Under the pieces are notes generated by a model, which saw only the letters and a program-made list of their open reading frames with translations, was not told where the DNA came from and searched no databases. Below, piece by piece: positions 32,882-41,296 of a stretch of 41,296 bases of DNA. The translations under genes and the position numbers were made by a program. How positions within the stretch are numbered: the first letter of the stretch is position 1; the number at the start of each line of letters is the position of its first letter. This DNA is from Promethearchaeota archaeon (GTDB taxonomy: Archaea; Asgardarchaeota; Lokiarchaeia; Sigyniarchaeales; SOKP01): assembly GCA_019058015.1 (NCBI GenBank), contig JAHLWH010000263.1, positions 1-41,296 of the forward strand, in the 5' to 3' direction.

Positions 32882-34129
32882 TTAAAATGAAATACTTGGG
32901 ATTTTTTGTACAAATTCAAACACTTTCTGAAATCTTTCTTCTTTGGGTCTCTTATAATAACGTAAAGGATATAATTCATTTATGGTAAATTTGTAAATTT
33001 CAATCCATATTTTTGCCACTTCATCTATCCTATGCATCTTTGCATACTTTTTACAATTTTTGCTTAACTCCGCTCTTAAATCATCATCTTTAAATAATTG
33101 AATAACTCTATTTTCAAATTCATTTAAATTATTAACGAGAAATCCAGTTTTTTTATGTCTTATCACATCTTTTATACCGCATCCATTTGCACCTACTGAA
33201 GGAGTACCTTGAGCCATTGATTCTAATAAAACTAAACCTTCCGCTTCAACCCAACTGTATAAACATGATACATCAGCTGTCTTATAAATATTTAGTAACT
33301 CCATATCGGATACGTATCCTGTTTGTGTTACATGTTTTTGTAATTTGTACCAATGAATTCTACGTTTAATCGATTGCACAGATGGTCCTGTTCCAACTAA
33401 TAATAAATGAGAATCAGGGATTTCCTTATGTATTCTTTTAAATGCCTTTACTACTTTTTCAATGTTTTTTTCAGGAGATTGACGAGATGCATACACTAAA
33501 ACTTTTTTATCACCGAGATTATATTTTTCTCTAATATCATTCCCATCAACTTTTTGGAAGTAGAAATCATCAATGCCATTCGTTAAGCTTATAATAGGAT
33601 TTTTAAAAAATCTGTGTTCAAGTAGTAACTCCTTTTTTGAGGGAGTTGGAACAGAAACCAAATCAAATTTTTGCCAAATATGTCTCTCCCATGCCCATAG
33701 AAAACCAGTCTTACTCATTATCTTCCCTGCTATAGGAATATATGTATCTGAATAATATGCAAGTGGAGAATGATGAGTTCCAACCAGTGGGATACCTAAA
33801 TATTTTGACCAACTAAGTCCCATCACTCCAATAGTTACAGGAGTCATAATATGGCTTATGTCTAAAAATTCATGCTCAGGAAAAAAATAATTGTGAATTG
33901 GGAGTGAAAATATTATTTCTGGGTTTGTTCCTACCCTAAACCCACCAATACTATGAATAAATAGATTTTTTGGTTTAGGTAACCCATTTTGAATTTTAGG
34001 AGAAAAAACATGAACTCTGTGCCCTGTTCTCGCTATAGCTTCGGCTAAACTTCTGACAGCTTTTGCAATCCCACTTATTTGGGAGTACATCATACTGAAA
34101 AATCCGATATCAAGAACGTTTTTAGGCAT
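32882..34129 (-). CDS. GT4 family glycosyltransferase
   Basis: The 415-residue protein starts with GFFSMMYSQISGIAKAVRSL, the glycine-rich N-terminal donor/acceptor site of GT4 enzymes. It has VYASRQSPEKNIEKVVKAFK, LLVGTGPSVQSIKRR, and EAEGLVLLESMAQGTPSVGA, the E-x7-E motif of GT-B glycosyltransferases. The middle segment (VGTHHSPLAYYSDTYIPI and the following basic part) resembles diacylglycerol or phosphatidylinositol glycosyltransferases, so it may act on a lipid acceptor. It stands alone. Donor and acceptor are unknown. Confidence 0.88.
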   Translation of the reverse strand: MPKNVLDIGFFSMMYSQISGIAKAVRSLAEAIARTGHRVHVFSPKIQNGLPKPKNLFIHSIGGFRVGTNPEIIFSLPIHNYFFPEHEFLDISHIMTPVTIGVMGLSWSKYLGIPLVGTHHSPLAYYSDTYIPIAGKIMSKTGFLWAWERHIWQKFDLVSVPTPSKKELLLEHRFFKNPIISLTNGIDDFYFQKVDGNDIREKYNLGDKKVLVYASRQSPEKNIEKVVKAFKRIHKEIPDSHLLLVGTGPSVQSIKRRIHWYKLQKHVTQTGYVSDMELLNIYKTADVSCLYSWVEAEGLVLLESMAQGTPSVGANGCGIKDVIRHKKTGFLVNNLNEFENRVIQLFKDDDLRAELSKNCKKYAKMHRIDEVAKIWIEIYKFTINELYPLRYYKRPKEERFQKVFEFVQKIPSISF

Positions 34130-34418
34130 CTAAGTTTGAACTCTATTCTTTCCTAAAATTGGTAATAAAATTATTAATAGTGTCATATATTTTTATTTAG
34201 ATATTTATTTATATAAATCCTTGTTTTATTAAAAAAATTGATAGTTTTTAATAAATTTAGCAATATCATTCCACATTCTTAATGGAAATAGATGATTCTT
34301 ATAGGTAAATATTTATTATTAGCTTTTGAAATTAATTTTTTTTATTCTCCGTATTTTTTTATTTTTTTTAAACAAATTTGATCAAAAATTTTTTTTACAA
34401 TCAATTATTTTGTTTCTT

Positions 34419-34613
34419 ATGGATGTGGAACAAGAGAAAGTAATTTTAGAAGAAATAAGAAGTATGAAATATCTGCCATATTCAATGGAGCTTATTTCCG
34501 TTGATGGAGATACTTATACCCTTCGTAATAATTGGGGCAATATAATCATATATATAAAGAAAGGGGATAACTATTTTCTGAAAAAGGAATTAGAGATGGA
34601 AGATAAAAAATAG
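34419..34613 (+). CDS. Small hypothetical protein
   Basis: From ATG 34419 the product is 64 residues: MDVEQEKVILEEIRSMKYLP, then SVDGDTYTLRNNWGNIIIYI and a charged end. It looks like a helix followed by a small beta sheet. An in-frame TTG at 34326 would add 31 Phe-rich residues that look like translated spacer, so I prefer the ATG. A run of ten T bases directly after the stop is a plausible terminator. I do not recognise the family. Confidence 0.45.
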   Translation: MDVEQEKVILEEIRSMKYLPYSMELISVDGDTYTLRNNWGNIIIYIKKGDNYFLKKELEMEDKK

Positions 34614-34614
34614 A

Positions 34615-34624
34615 TTTTTTTTTT
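34615..34624 (+). terminator. T10 terminator after the small gene
   Basis: Ten T bases begin one base after the stop codon of the 64-residue protein, fitting the U-tract termination of archaea. Confidence 0.5.
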
Positions 34625-34762
34625 CAGGAATAAATTTAGCTGCTATATATTTTTACAATATTATCTAAAAAAAGATCAATAAGAATTTATGTTAAAATGG
34701 TTATTCTTTATTAAGAGAGTTAATTTCTTTATATTAATATTTTCTAAAAGGTTGTTCTTTAA

Positions 34763-35854
34763 TTGAGAAGAATTAGAAGGAATAGTGAACGGAGAACAGA
34801 ATCTAAAGAGGGAGAAAAGTTCCGAGCCGTAATTGATGATCGAACTTCAGTTACTATTATTAGCCGACCAGAGAATACGAAATTAATTATAAGAATTGAT
34901 CTCTCAAATAATTATGATCTACAAATTGAAGCTTCGGAAGCGCCGATTGTAAATAAAATTATTGGGAGTCCCGAGCCATATGAAATATCTATGGCAGATA
35001 TTAAGATTTTGGTGGAAGAAATTTTTCCTATTAATGATTCAATTAAAAAAGTATTTGGGGACGAAAAAGATCTAGATTTAAATAAGATAAGACTATCAGT
35101 TGGTGGGGAAAAAGATGATTATGTATCAATTGAAGAATCTGATTTAACTATTAATAATGTTCATCCAACATTGAACGGATTGATGGAATTTATACAAGAA
35201 AATCGTGAAAGTATTATTGGTTTTTTAAATAGAGAGTATATAAATGAGGAAGGAAACGTTATCTATTTAAGTTGTCAAAAAAAGAACCTTTCCCCTAATA
35301 TTTCATCAATTAAATTAAAATTATTATCGAGCATGCAACAGAGAGGATACTATTTACAAGAAGTTCATAAATACTACGGCATACAGCTTTATATTATAAT
35401 TGAGGCAAAAAAATTTGATGATGAGTTATTATACCGATTCCTTCAAGAGCTTGGAATTAATTGGGAGATGATATATTTCAGAAGGAAATTATCATTGTTC
35501 GATTGGACCGGCATAGAATGTGAAAGAAATTCAGATAATTTAAAAGGTTATATTCGAGCGAAATATGAAAACCTAAACTATTTTGATATAAATAATATTA
35601 CCCGAATCGTTGTAAAAAATCAATTATCTTTCAAAGTTGCTGATAAAATTGCATCTCTTCTGTATGGAATGAAAAGAGAGAGAGCAAATCTACATGGGGA
35701 TGAGGAATATTCTACTACTATAAAAAAGGCAGAAATTGTAGCAGCAACCAAGCTTGCATGTGCTTATCTCGGAGTTAAAAAGGAAATTATAATTGATAAA
35801 GATATTTCTCTATTTGATGTTCAAAAATATGAGAAAGAACTCACAAATATTTAA
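34763..35854 (+). CDS. Hypothetical protein, unknown family
   Basis: The 363-residue protein starts at a TTG with a basic head (RRIRRNSERR). Residues 20-150 are strand-rich with acidic turns (VIDDRTSVTIISRPE, VSIEESDLTINNV), and residues 160-350 alternate helices and strands (KLLSSMQQRGYYLQEVHKYY, LYRFLQELGINWEMIYFRRK). There are no membrane helices, cysteine clusters or nucleotide motifs. It sits 170 bases before the ADP-ribosylglycohydrolase homologue on the same strand, but too far to call an operon. A shared function with that gene would be a guess. Confidence 0.6.
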   Translation: MRRIRRNSERRTESKEGEKFRAVIDDRTSVTIISRPENTKLIIRIDLSNNYDLQIEASEAPIVNKIIGSPEPYEISMADIKILVEEIFPINDSIKKVFGDEKDLDLNKIRLSVGGEKDDYVSIEESDLTINNVHPTLNGLMEFIQENRESIIGFLNREYINEEGNVIYLSCQKKNLSPNISSIKLKLLSSMQQRGYYLQEVHKYYGIQLYIIIEAKKFDDELLYRFLQELGINWEMIYFRRKLSLFDWTGIECERNSDNLKGYIRAKYENLNYFDINNITRIVVKNQLSFKVADKIASLLYGMKRERANLHGDEEYSTTIKKAEIVAATKLACAYLGVKKEIIIDKDISLFDVQKYEKELTNI

Positions 35855-36023
35855 TTTCCACTGTTAAGTCTAAATTTATATCTCTTTTTTTATAAGTTCT
35901 TACTTCCAATTTATCCTCTGCTATAATAATCTTTTTAAAAGCAATTTTTACTCAAAACAAAAATTGATATAAAATAAAAAAACAAAGAACTAACAAAAGC
36001 TAAAGATTTCCGAGATTATTAAT

Positions 36024-37124
36024 TTGAAACAAATTAAATTTGAAAATTATTATAATAAAGTTTTAGGCAGTTGGATTGGTAGAGTTGCGGGAGACCATGT
36101 TGGTGCTCCAATTGAGTTTAAACCTTATGATTTTATTATGCAACAATATGGAACAATAGACTCTTATTTAAAACCGGTTGATGTTAATTATGTCAATGAT
36201 GATGAAATGTATGAAATTTGTGCTCTTATTGCGTTGGAAAAGCATGGACTTGATATTTCTTCAAAAGACATTGCAAAAGAATGGGTGTATCGCCTATATA
36301 CACAAAATTTCACCGCAGAAAGAGTTGCTTTAAAAAATTTAAGAAAAGGAATCGAGCCACCCAAATCAGGAATTACAAAAAACATTTGGTATGATGCTAT
36401 TGGAGCACAAATGAGAGCAGATATTTGGGGGCAAATATGTCCTGGTTGTCCAAGGATGGCTAAATATTATGCAGAAATTGATGGATCTATTTCACATGCC
36501 GGAATTGGCATTGATGGGGAAGTATATGTAGCGATATTAATTTCTAGTGCTTTTTTTGAAAAAGATATTAGAAAAAATATTCATAATTCAATAAAATTCC
36601 TTCCCTTGAGAGAAGAAAGTAGATATACAGATATGATTTTTAAAGCAATTGAATTATATGATGAAAATCCAAATGATTTTCGTAAAGCAAGAAAGAAATT
36701 AATGGAATATTGGAATACTATAAGAGTAGAATTAGTACAAAAAGCTAACGTTAGAAGAAAGAGGGAATTCTTAAATCACGAGATATTATCAGGAGTTCAT
36801 GTTTTACCTAATGCAGGCTTTATAATTTTATCATTATTGTATGGTGCCAATACAAAAGAAGATCCCCTTGGACGTTCAATTTGTATTGCAGCAATGCTTG
36901 GTTTGGACACAGATTGTAATTGTGGCAATGTAGGAGCGATTATTGGGGCTCAAAGTGGTGCAGAAATGATAAAATCGAAGTGGAGAAAGCCATTAAAAGA
37001 TACTTTTAATACTTATGTTAAAGATTATGAACATTGGAAAATTTCAGAGTTAGCATCCAGAATTGCAAAAATTGGTAAGCAAATATGTGAAACCAAATGC
37101 AAGGATATTGTTAATATTATCTAA
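36024..37124 (+). CDS. ADP-ribosylglycohydrolase (DraG/ARH) family protein
   Basis: The 366-residue protein starts at a TTG. It has GSWIGRVAGDHVGAPIEFKP at the N-terminus, VNDDEMYEICALIAL (the metal-binding acidic pair), a SHAGIGIDGEVYVA segment, and LGLDTDCNCGNVGAIIGAQS, which carries the second acidic pair (DTD). This is the DraG fold; family members remove ADP-ribose from arginine or other groups, or hydrolyse related nucleoside compounds, using two magnesium ions. The DTDCNCGN form differs from the usual DTDT/N and belongs to a subgroup whose substrate is not known to me. No matching ADP-ribosyltransferase is in the window. Confidence 0.87.
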   Translation: MKQIKFENYYNKVLGSWIGRVAGDHVGAPIEFKPYDFIMQQYGTIDSYLKPVDVNYVNDDEMYEICALIALEKHGLDISSKDIAKEWVYRLYTQNFTAERVALKNLRKGIEPPKSGITKNIWYDAIGAQMRADIWGQICPGCPRMAKYYAEIDGSISHAGIGIDGEVYVAILISSAFFEKDIRKNIHNSIKFLPLREESRYTDMIFKAIELYDENPNDFRKARKKLMEYWNTIRVELVQKANVRRKREFLNHEILSGVHVLPNAGFIILSLLYGANTKEDPLGRSICIAAMLGLDTDCNCGNVGAIIGAQSGAEMIKSKWRKPLKDTFNTYVKDYEHWKISELASRIAKIGKQICETKCKDIVNII

Positions 37125-37199
37125 TTTTAGTTTCTGTTATGTCAAATATAAACTATTTTTTTTTAACTAAATCGATTTAGAATATAAGGATTATTTTTC

Positions 37200-37484
37200 T
37201 TATTCTTGATTTTTTTGATCTAAACTTTTTGGAATGGTAAAAACAAAAGTTGAACCTTTTCCTACTTCGCTTGTAAAAGATATTGTTCCTCCGTGCATAT
37301 ATACTAATTTTCTAGTTATTGGTAATCCTAGCCCACTTCCTAAAATATCAATAACCTCTGGTGATTCTACCCTCTTAAATTCCTTAAAGATTATATCAAA
37401 ATCTTCCTTTGCAAACCCTATGCCTGTATCAATCACTTGAAATTCCCACTGATCTTTTTTCTCCAAAATTTTAAGTGTTATTTT
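37200..37484 (-). pseudogene. C-terminal piece of the histidine kinase, cut off by a TGA
   Basis: In frame with the kinase upstream, the sequence continues KITLKILEKKDQWEFQVIDT, then GIGFAKEDFDIIFKEFKRVE and GSGLGLPITRKLVYMHGGTI, ending at 37200. These are the G1, F and G2 boxes of the HATPase domain, needed for ATP binding. The TGA at 37485-37487 stands where the family usually has Gly (KEGKITL), so a single GGA to TGA change explains the break. The first in-frame ATG lies several codons on, but its product could not act alone. Confidence 0.8.
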
Positions 37485-39533
37485 TCATTCTTTAGTGAAT
37501 TTTATGGCATTAGTTAATAAGTTATAAAATATTTCCTTTAACCTTATTGGATCTGCATAGATAAATTTATCCGTATCTAACCCAATAATTTCAAAAATTA
37601 ATTTTTTCTTTTCATACATAGATTGAATTGATGACTTTATATGGGCAATATGACTTTTTAAGTTAATTTCTTGGAATCTTAAAATTAATTCGCCCGCTTC
37701 AATTCTTGAAATATCTAAAATCTGATCTATTATATGCAATAAGTGTTCTCCAGAAGATTTAATATCCTTAAGAAAATCGAATTGATCTTCATTTACTGGT
37801 CCATAAGAACTCTCAAGAAGTAAATCAGTAAATCCAATAATTGCATTTAGAGGAGTTCTTAACTCATGAGACATTGAACCCATAAATTCTGTCTTAAACT
37901 GTGAGGCTTTTACGATTTGCTCAAGATATAATTTTTGTTGGGCACAAATTTCTTGAAATTCCTTAGTTTTTATTTCTACTTCCATTTCCATTTGCTCTGT
38001 AAATTTTTCTTTTAACATCTCCATTTTTTTGCTTTCTGTAACGTCTCGTATGATACCAAAAAATCCAATTTTTTTATTTTTTGAATCTTGCTTTAAAGAT
38101 ACAGAGAATTGAATATCTCTTTTTGTGCCATTTTTTCTTATAATTTTACAATCAATAACTTTTTGCATCTTCTCAGTTCTATAAACGCTATTAAAGGATT
38201 TAAAAGCCTTTTTCACATATCCTTCTGCAAAAAATTGTTGATAATTCATACCGACTAATTCATCTCTTGAATATCCTAAGATATTGCACAAAGAATCATT
38301 AAAAAATGTAAGATTTCCTTTAAGATCCACATCGTAATATGCTTCTTTAATATTTTCGAGAATAGATCTATATTTTTCTTCAGATGTTTTTAATTTTTCC
38401 TCCATCTTCTTACGTTCAGTGATATTATGAAAAATAGTTAAATTTGCGGGTTCTCCATTATATATAATAATACTTACATTAACCGACACATCGATTTTCT
38501 TCCCATCTTTACTAATAAGTAGGGTATCGTATTTTTTAAGAACATCTTCTCCCATCATTCTACGTTTATGCCGATTTGATACTTCATCAATTACTTCGGG
38601 ATGCACTATAATTTTATATGAAGTATCTATTAATTCTTCACGAGTATAACCCGTCATTTTACAAATACTGAGATTTACATATTTGAATAGATCGTTTTGG
38701 ATAATAACAATGCCATCATTAGCCTCTTCGACTACCACTCTATATTTTTCTTCTGATTCTTTTAATTTTTGCTCTGCTATTTTTCTCTCTGTATTGTCTT
38801 GAGTTATAGTTTGATAAAAAGTTTTTTTACCTATTTTGACTACTGAAGTTTGAGCATTCACCCAAACTCTACTGCCATCTTTTTTATAACCTTGTAATTC
38901 TAATGGTTCAGGAGTTTCTCCTTTTTGCAACATTTCTTGTCTTTTCTTTAATATTGGTAAATAATCTGCACTAATTTCATGAAGTTTTAAATAACTTTCA
39001 CCAATTAATTCATCTTTTTTATATCCAAATATTTTCTCAGTAGTAGAATTGCAGTCGAAAATTTTTCCTCGCTTGTCCAATATAAATACGGGAGATGGAA
39101 GCCCATCGAATAAATAACGATATCTTTCTTCAGATTCTTTTAATTTTTGTTCTGCTAATCTCTGTTTTGTAATATCTCTAGCAACCCCAAAAATTCCAAA
39201 AATTTTTCCATCCTCTTTTAGCGGAATGCCATATGTTTCGACATAAATAAAATCTCCATTTTTCTTTTTAAGTTTATATTCTGTAGGTGTTATTTGCCTT
39301 CCAAAATCTTTAATTTCTGTTAATGCCTTAAATGCTACTGTTAATTGATCTTTACTAATCAAATCATTGAAACTTAAATTGTTAATTTCTTCCCTATTAT
39401 AACCAAGTTTTTCTAACGTGATTTCATTTGCATCAAGAAATTTTCCTCTAAAATCATGAACGTAAATCAAATCTAAAGAATATTCAAAAAGATCCTTAAA
39501 TCTTTCTCTAACTAACTCTAAATCATAAGTCAT
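37485..39533 (-). CDS. Cytoplasmic multi-PAS sensor histidine kinase, truncated in the ATPase domain
   Basis: The 682-residue protein has four PAS domains, each beginning with a RYRxL/KYR-type helix (about 10-130, 137-255, 263-375, 385-500). A dimerisation helix with the phosphoacceptor His follows in SMSHELRTPLNAIIGFTDLL. The first part of the HATPase domain has the N box NLLTNAIKFTKE and then TGA. There are no membrane segments, so it senses a signal inside the cell. As written it cannot bind ATP properly. The remaining ATPase is encoded directly downstream in frame. No response regulator gene is next to it. Confidence 0.85.
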   Translation of the reverse strand: MTYDLELVRERFKDLFEYSLDLIYVHDFRGKFLDANEITLEKLGYNREEINNLSFNDLISKDQLTVAFKALTEIKDFGRQITPTEYKLKKKNGDFIYVETYGIPLKEDGKIFGIFGVARDITKQRLAEQKLKESEERYRYLFDGLPSPVFILDKRGKIFDCNSTTEKIFGYKKDELIGESYLKLHEISADYLPILKKRQEMLQKGETPEPLELQGYKKDGSRVWVNAQTSVVKIGKKTFYQTITQDNTERKIAEQKLKESEEKYRVVVEEANDGIVIIQNDLFKYVNLSICKMTGYTREELIDTSYKIIVHPEVIDEVSNRHKRRMMGEDVLKKYDTLLISKDGKKIDVSVNVSIIIYNGEPANLTIFHNITERKKMEEKLKTSEEKYRSILENIKEAYYDVDLKGNLTFFNDSLCNILGYSRDELVGMNYQQFFAEGYVKKAFKSFNSVYRTEKMQKVIDCKIIRKNGTKRDIQFSVSLKQDSKNKKIGFFGIIRDVTESKKMEMLKEKFTEQMEMEVEIKTKEFQEICAQQKLYLEQIVKASQFKTEFMGSMSHELRTPLNAIIGFTDLLLESSYGPVNEDQFDFLKDIKSSGEHLLHIIDQILDISRIEAGELILRFQEINLKSHIAHIKSSIQSMYEKKKLIFEIIGLDTDKFIYADPIRLKEIFYNLLTNAIKFTKE

Positions 39534-39878
39534 ATTTCCTCAAACCAGTATGTTTAAACCACTTATAAGTCTTTTGGGTTAATCTCCTAAAAAATTCTGT
39601 CTTAATTTTATTTACCCTTATATTTTTGAATAAAAAATAGGATTTATTAATCTAACTTTTTTGAAAAAATTTGAGTTAAACGTTCATAAACTTCCTTAAG
39701 ACTTTTTCAACAAATTTGAGATTTTAAGATAAAATAAGTCCCTTAAAAATTTAGACTAAAACCAGAAAAGCGAGACGTCAAGGAATCTTAAAAACATAAA
39801 AAATCAAAAAATAATAAAATTATAATGTAGGAAGTCTTTAAATTACTTATTGATAATTTAATATTATTTAATTAATTT
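39534..39878. other. Spacer between the kinase and the tRNA
   Basis: About 345 bases, A/T-rich, with no gene I can support. It should contain the kinase promoter at its left end (minus strand) and the tRNA promoter at its right end, where TTTAATATTATT (39857-39868) sits 11-22 bases before the mature tRNA, a fair TATA position if transcription starts slightly upstream of it. Confidence 0.5.
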
Positions 39879-39986
39879 GGGGGTATAGTCTAGTATGGAT
39901 AGGGCGCCAGCTTGCGGAATATCATAGTAATATTGCTAAATATTGCAAATAGCTGGAAATCGAGGGTTCAAATCCCCCTACTCCCA
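39879..39986 (+). tRNA. tRNA-Arg(GCG) with a 33-base intron
   Basis: The acceptor stem GGGGGTA pairs with TACTCCC (one G-U), and A39986 is the discriminator; no CCA is encoded. The D arm is GTCT/GGGC with A14, G18-G19 and A21 in place. The anticodon stem is CCAGC (39907-39911) with GCTGG (39952-39956), loop TTGCGG then A38 after the intron, giving anticodon GCG, for Arg CGC/CGU codons. The T arm GAGGG/CCCCC has loop TTCAAAT and one A-C mismatch. The last 19 bases are also the end of the frame of the unknown gene on the other strand. Confidence 0.93.
39918..39950 (+). other. tRNA intron with bulge-helix-bulge
   Basis: The intron lies between tRNA positions 37 and 38, the common archaeal site. 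TTGC (39912-39915) pairs with GCAA (39945-39948) as the four-base central helix. The bulges are GGA (39916-39918) and ATA (39949-39951); cleavage after the second base of each gives exactly this intron. It is removed by the archaeal splicing endonuclease. Confidence 0.85.
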
Positions 39987-41296
39987 TTTTTTTCTTTTTT
40001 TTTAAATCGACTTTTATAAAATAATTGAAAAGTACGGAGCGTCCTTTCAATATTGCGAGCGTTAAGAAAGAGATATTTATAATATAAGATATTTAATTCA
40101 TCTTTATTTACATCTTCAAATGTAAAATGAATCATATTTACAGGCCTAATTGAATCAACGTTAAAAAATGGTTTTAAGACGGGAATAAATATTTTTGTTA
40201 TTGTTTCTTTTTTTTCAACAAGTCTTGAAGGATCTTCTTTTGATTTAAAAAATAAAGTAGTTAAAAAAAGTAAATGAAAAAGATTTGCAATGAAAAGATA
40301 TTTGCAGAGAAAAAAAAGTTGTTCAATCGTGTTTATTGAAAAGTTTAATTTTAATTTCTGTCCAATACTTGTTAAATTTGTTTTTTCATCAAATTCCATT
40401 TCAATATATCCTTGATTTATTAGAAATTCCTTTAGACCAGGATTTTTCTCATTATCAAAGGCAGCCCAATATTCTTGGAATCCTTCTATATAAAAAATAT
40501 CATCTTTAAAGTTGAGCGAAGTATAATATAATTTTCCAGTTTTTATTTCTATTCCAATTCCCTCTTGAAGCGGAATTGAACTTAAAGTCCATGCAGATTC
40601 TGCAAATTCAATTGAATATGCTTGAAATTTATCTAAGATTTCTTTAAATAATTTTGAATAGTTTTCAATTTTAGATTTGTATTTTTGTATATAGATCAAT
40701 TCTTTTTGAATTGTTTCCAGTAGAGTAATGTAAACACACATGAAATTTTTTCGATATTTTTTTATGATTTTAATTGCTTCTTCTTGTTCCTCTATAGTAA
40801 TTCCAATTTTATTTAATTTTGAAATATTTATTATTTGTTGAAAATCACTTGATATTTTTTCTTTCTCATTTATTTCATAGCTATTCTTTATAAAATGAAA
40901 TTTTATAGATTTTTTAATATCTGGAGTAGATAAAATGATTTTTTCTTTCATTTCTGGAAATTTAATTATAATTTTTTTAATTTGTTGTGCAATTAAATTT
41001 AGTCTTTCTCTATTTTTCTTATCAATTTTCCGAGTATCGATTAAAGGTTCATTTTTTTTTGAGTTATTGATAAGAGTATCGTTGATGTAGTAAAATTCTC
41101 TTATAAAATAAACACCATCATCGAAATATTTTAAATTTTTTAGACTTCTCTTTTCCCATTTAATTAGGAATGGGTCTGGAATTATTATGTCAATTTGTTT
41201 AGTTCTAATTAGATCCATAAGTATTTCTATAAATTCAGCTTCTGAAATAGGACTCTCAACGTTTGGATGACAACAAATTTTATGTGCCCAAATATA
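39968..41296 (-). CDS. Unknown protein, N-terminus off the right edge
   Basis: The minus frame is open from the window edge (reading YIWAHKICCHPNVESPISEA) through 41218, where the first Met occurs, to a stop at 39968. The part inside the window is about 442 residues. It has charged helices, including a coiled-coil-like stretch at 150-205 of the Met-numbered part, and a hydrophobic segment (FLCKYLFIANLFHLLFLTTL) that may be one or two membrane helices. No family is recognised. Its last codons (NGSRGI) are encoded by the complement of the tRNA 3' half, so the true stop may have been lost or moved; most of the protein precedes that overlap. Confidence 0.5.
   Translation of the reverse strand, partial: YIWAHKICCHPNVESPISEAEFIEILMDLIRTKQIDIIIPDPFLIKWEKRSLKNLKYFDDGVYFIREFYYINDTLINNSKKNEPLIDTRKIDKKNRERLNLIAQQIKKIIIKFPEMKEKIILSTPDIKKSIKFHFIKNSYEINEKEKISSDFQQIINISKLNKIGITIEEQEEAIKIIKKYRKNFMCVYITLLETIQKELIYIQKYKSKIENYSKLFKEILDKFQAYSIEFAESAWTLSSIPLQEGIGIEIKTGKLYYTSLNFKDDIFYIEGFQEYWAAFDNEKNPGLKEFLINQGYIEMEFDEKTNLTSIGQKLKLNFSINTIEQLFFLCKYLFIANLFHLLFLTTLFFKSKEDPSRLVEKKETITKIFIPVLKPFFNVDSIRPVNMIHFTFEDVNKDELNILYYKYLFLNARNIERTLRTFQLFYKSRFKKKEKNGSRGI

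Noticed and set aside
37485..37487. TGA as a selenocysteine or recoded codon in the histidine kinase
   Set aside because: The family has Gly at this place, not Cys, there is no reason for Sec in a kinase, and one base change explains it; other genes here use TGA as a normal stop.
1..41296. CRISPR arrays, rRNA genes, insertion sequences or phage modules
   Set aside because: No regularly spaced repeats, rRNA stretches, transposase or phage structural genes were found anywhere in the window.

Overview
The window looks like a piece of an Asgard archaeal chromosome, most likely of the Lokiarchaeota type. Signs of archaea: archaeal-type 3-dehydroquinate synthase II, ribosomal protein eL33, a tRNA-Arg with a bulge-helix-bulge intron and no encoded CCA, very AT-rich intergenic DNA with TATA-like boxes, and frequent TTG starts. 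Signs of Asgard: an ESCRT-III (Snf7-like) protein, a Ras/Rab-like GTPase, two longin-like proteins, a presenilin/signal-peptide-peptidase homologue, and a long zinc-finger/coiled-coil protein with a eukaryote-like layout. I see no rRNA, CRISPR array, insertion sequence or phage module.

Layout. 1-5.3 kb: the end of a GH57 glycosidase that runs off the left edge, a longin-like protein, DHQ synthase II, ESCRT-III, the RING/B-box-like protein and eL33. 5.4-15.7 kb: two M20 metallopeptidases, a UroD/MtaA-like protein, a longin plus winged-helix protein, a 4Fe-4S protein, Y-family polymerase DinB with a stray duplicated copy of its 3' end, a secernin-type C69 hydrolase, and a UPF0175/PIN toxin-antitoxin pair. 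15.9-25.1 kb: a GT5 glycogen synthase with a DUF3795 gene, a broken epimerase, membrane proteins, an MFS carrier, an XPD/Rad3-type helicase whose start is disrupted, a small GTPase, an FrhB-like flavoprotein and a small winged-helix gene.

25.1-32.4 kb: a gene-poor stretch, a coiled-coil protein with a WH2-like C-terminal motif, and a tight minus-strand redox operon (4Fe-4S dicluster protein, small ferredoxin, SCP2-like carrier, FAD-linked oxidase) with a ferredoxin-nitroreductase fusion and the presenilin homologue upstream. 32.5-41.3 kb: a PRC-barrel protein, a GT4 glycosyltransferase, two unknown genes, an ADP-ribosylglycohydrolase homologue, a multi-PAS histidine kinase split by a single TGA, intron-containing tRNA-Arg(GCG), and an unknown gene running off the right edge.

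Three themes recur. One is membrane and cytoskeleton biology resembling that of eukaryotes (ESCRT-III, GTPase, longins, presenilin, possible WH2 and TRIM-like proteins). The second is anaerobic iron-sulfur and flavin electron transfer. The third is local gene decay: a dinB tail copy, an epimerase remnant, a kinase nonsense codon and a helicase start frameshift. All function calls come from reading motifs by eye; no database search was possible.
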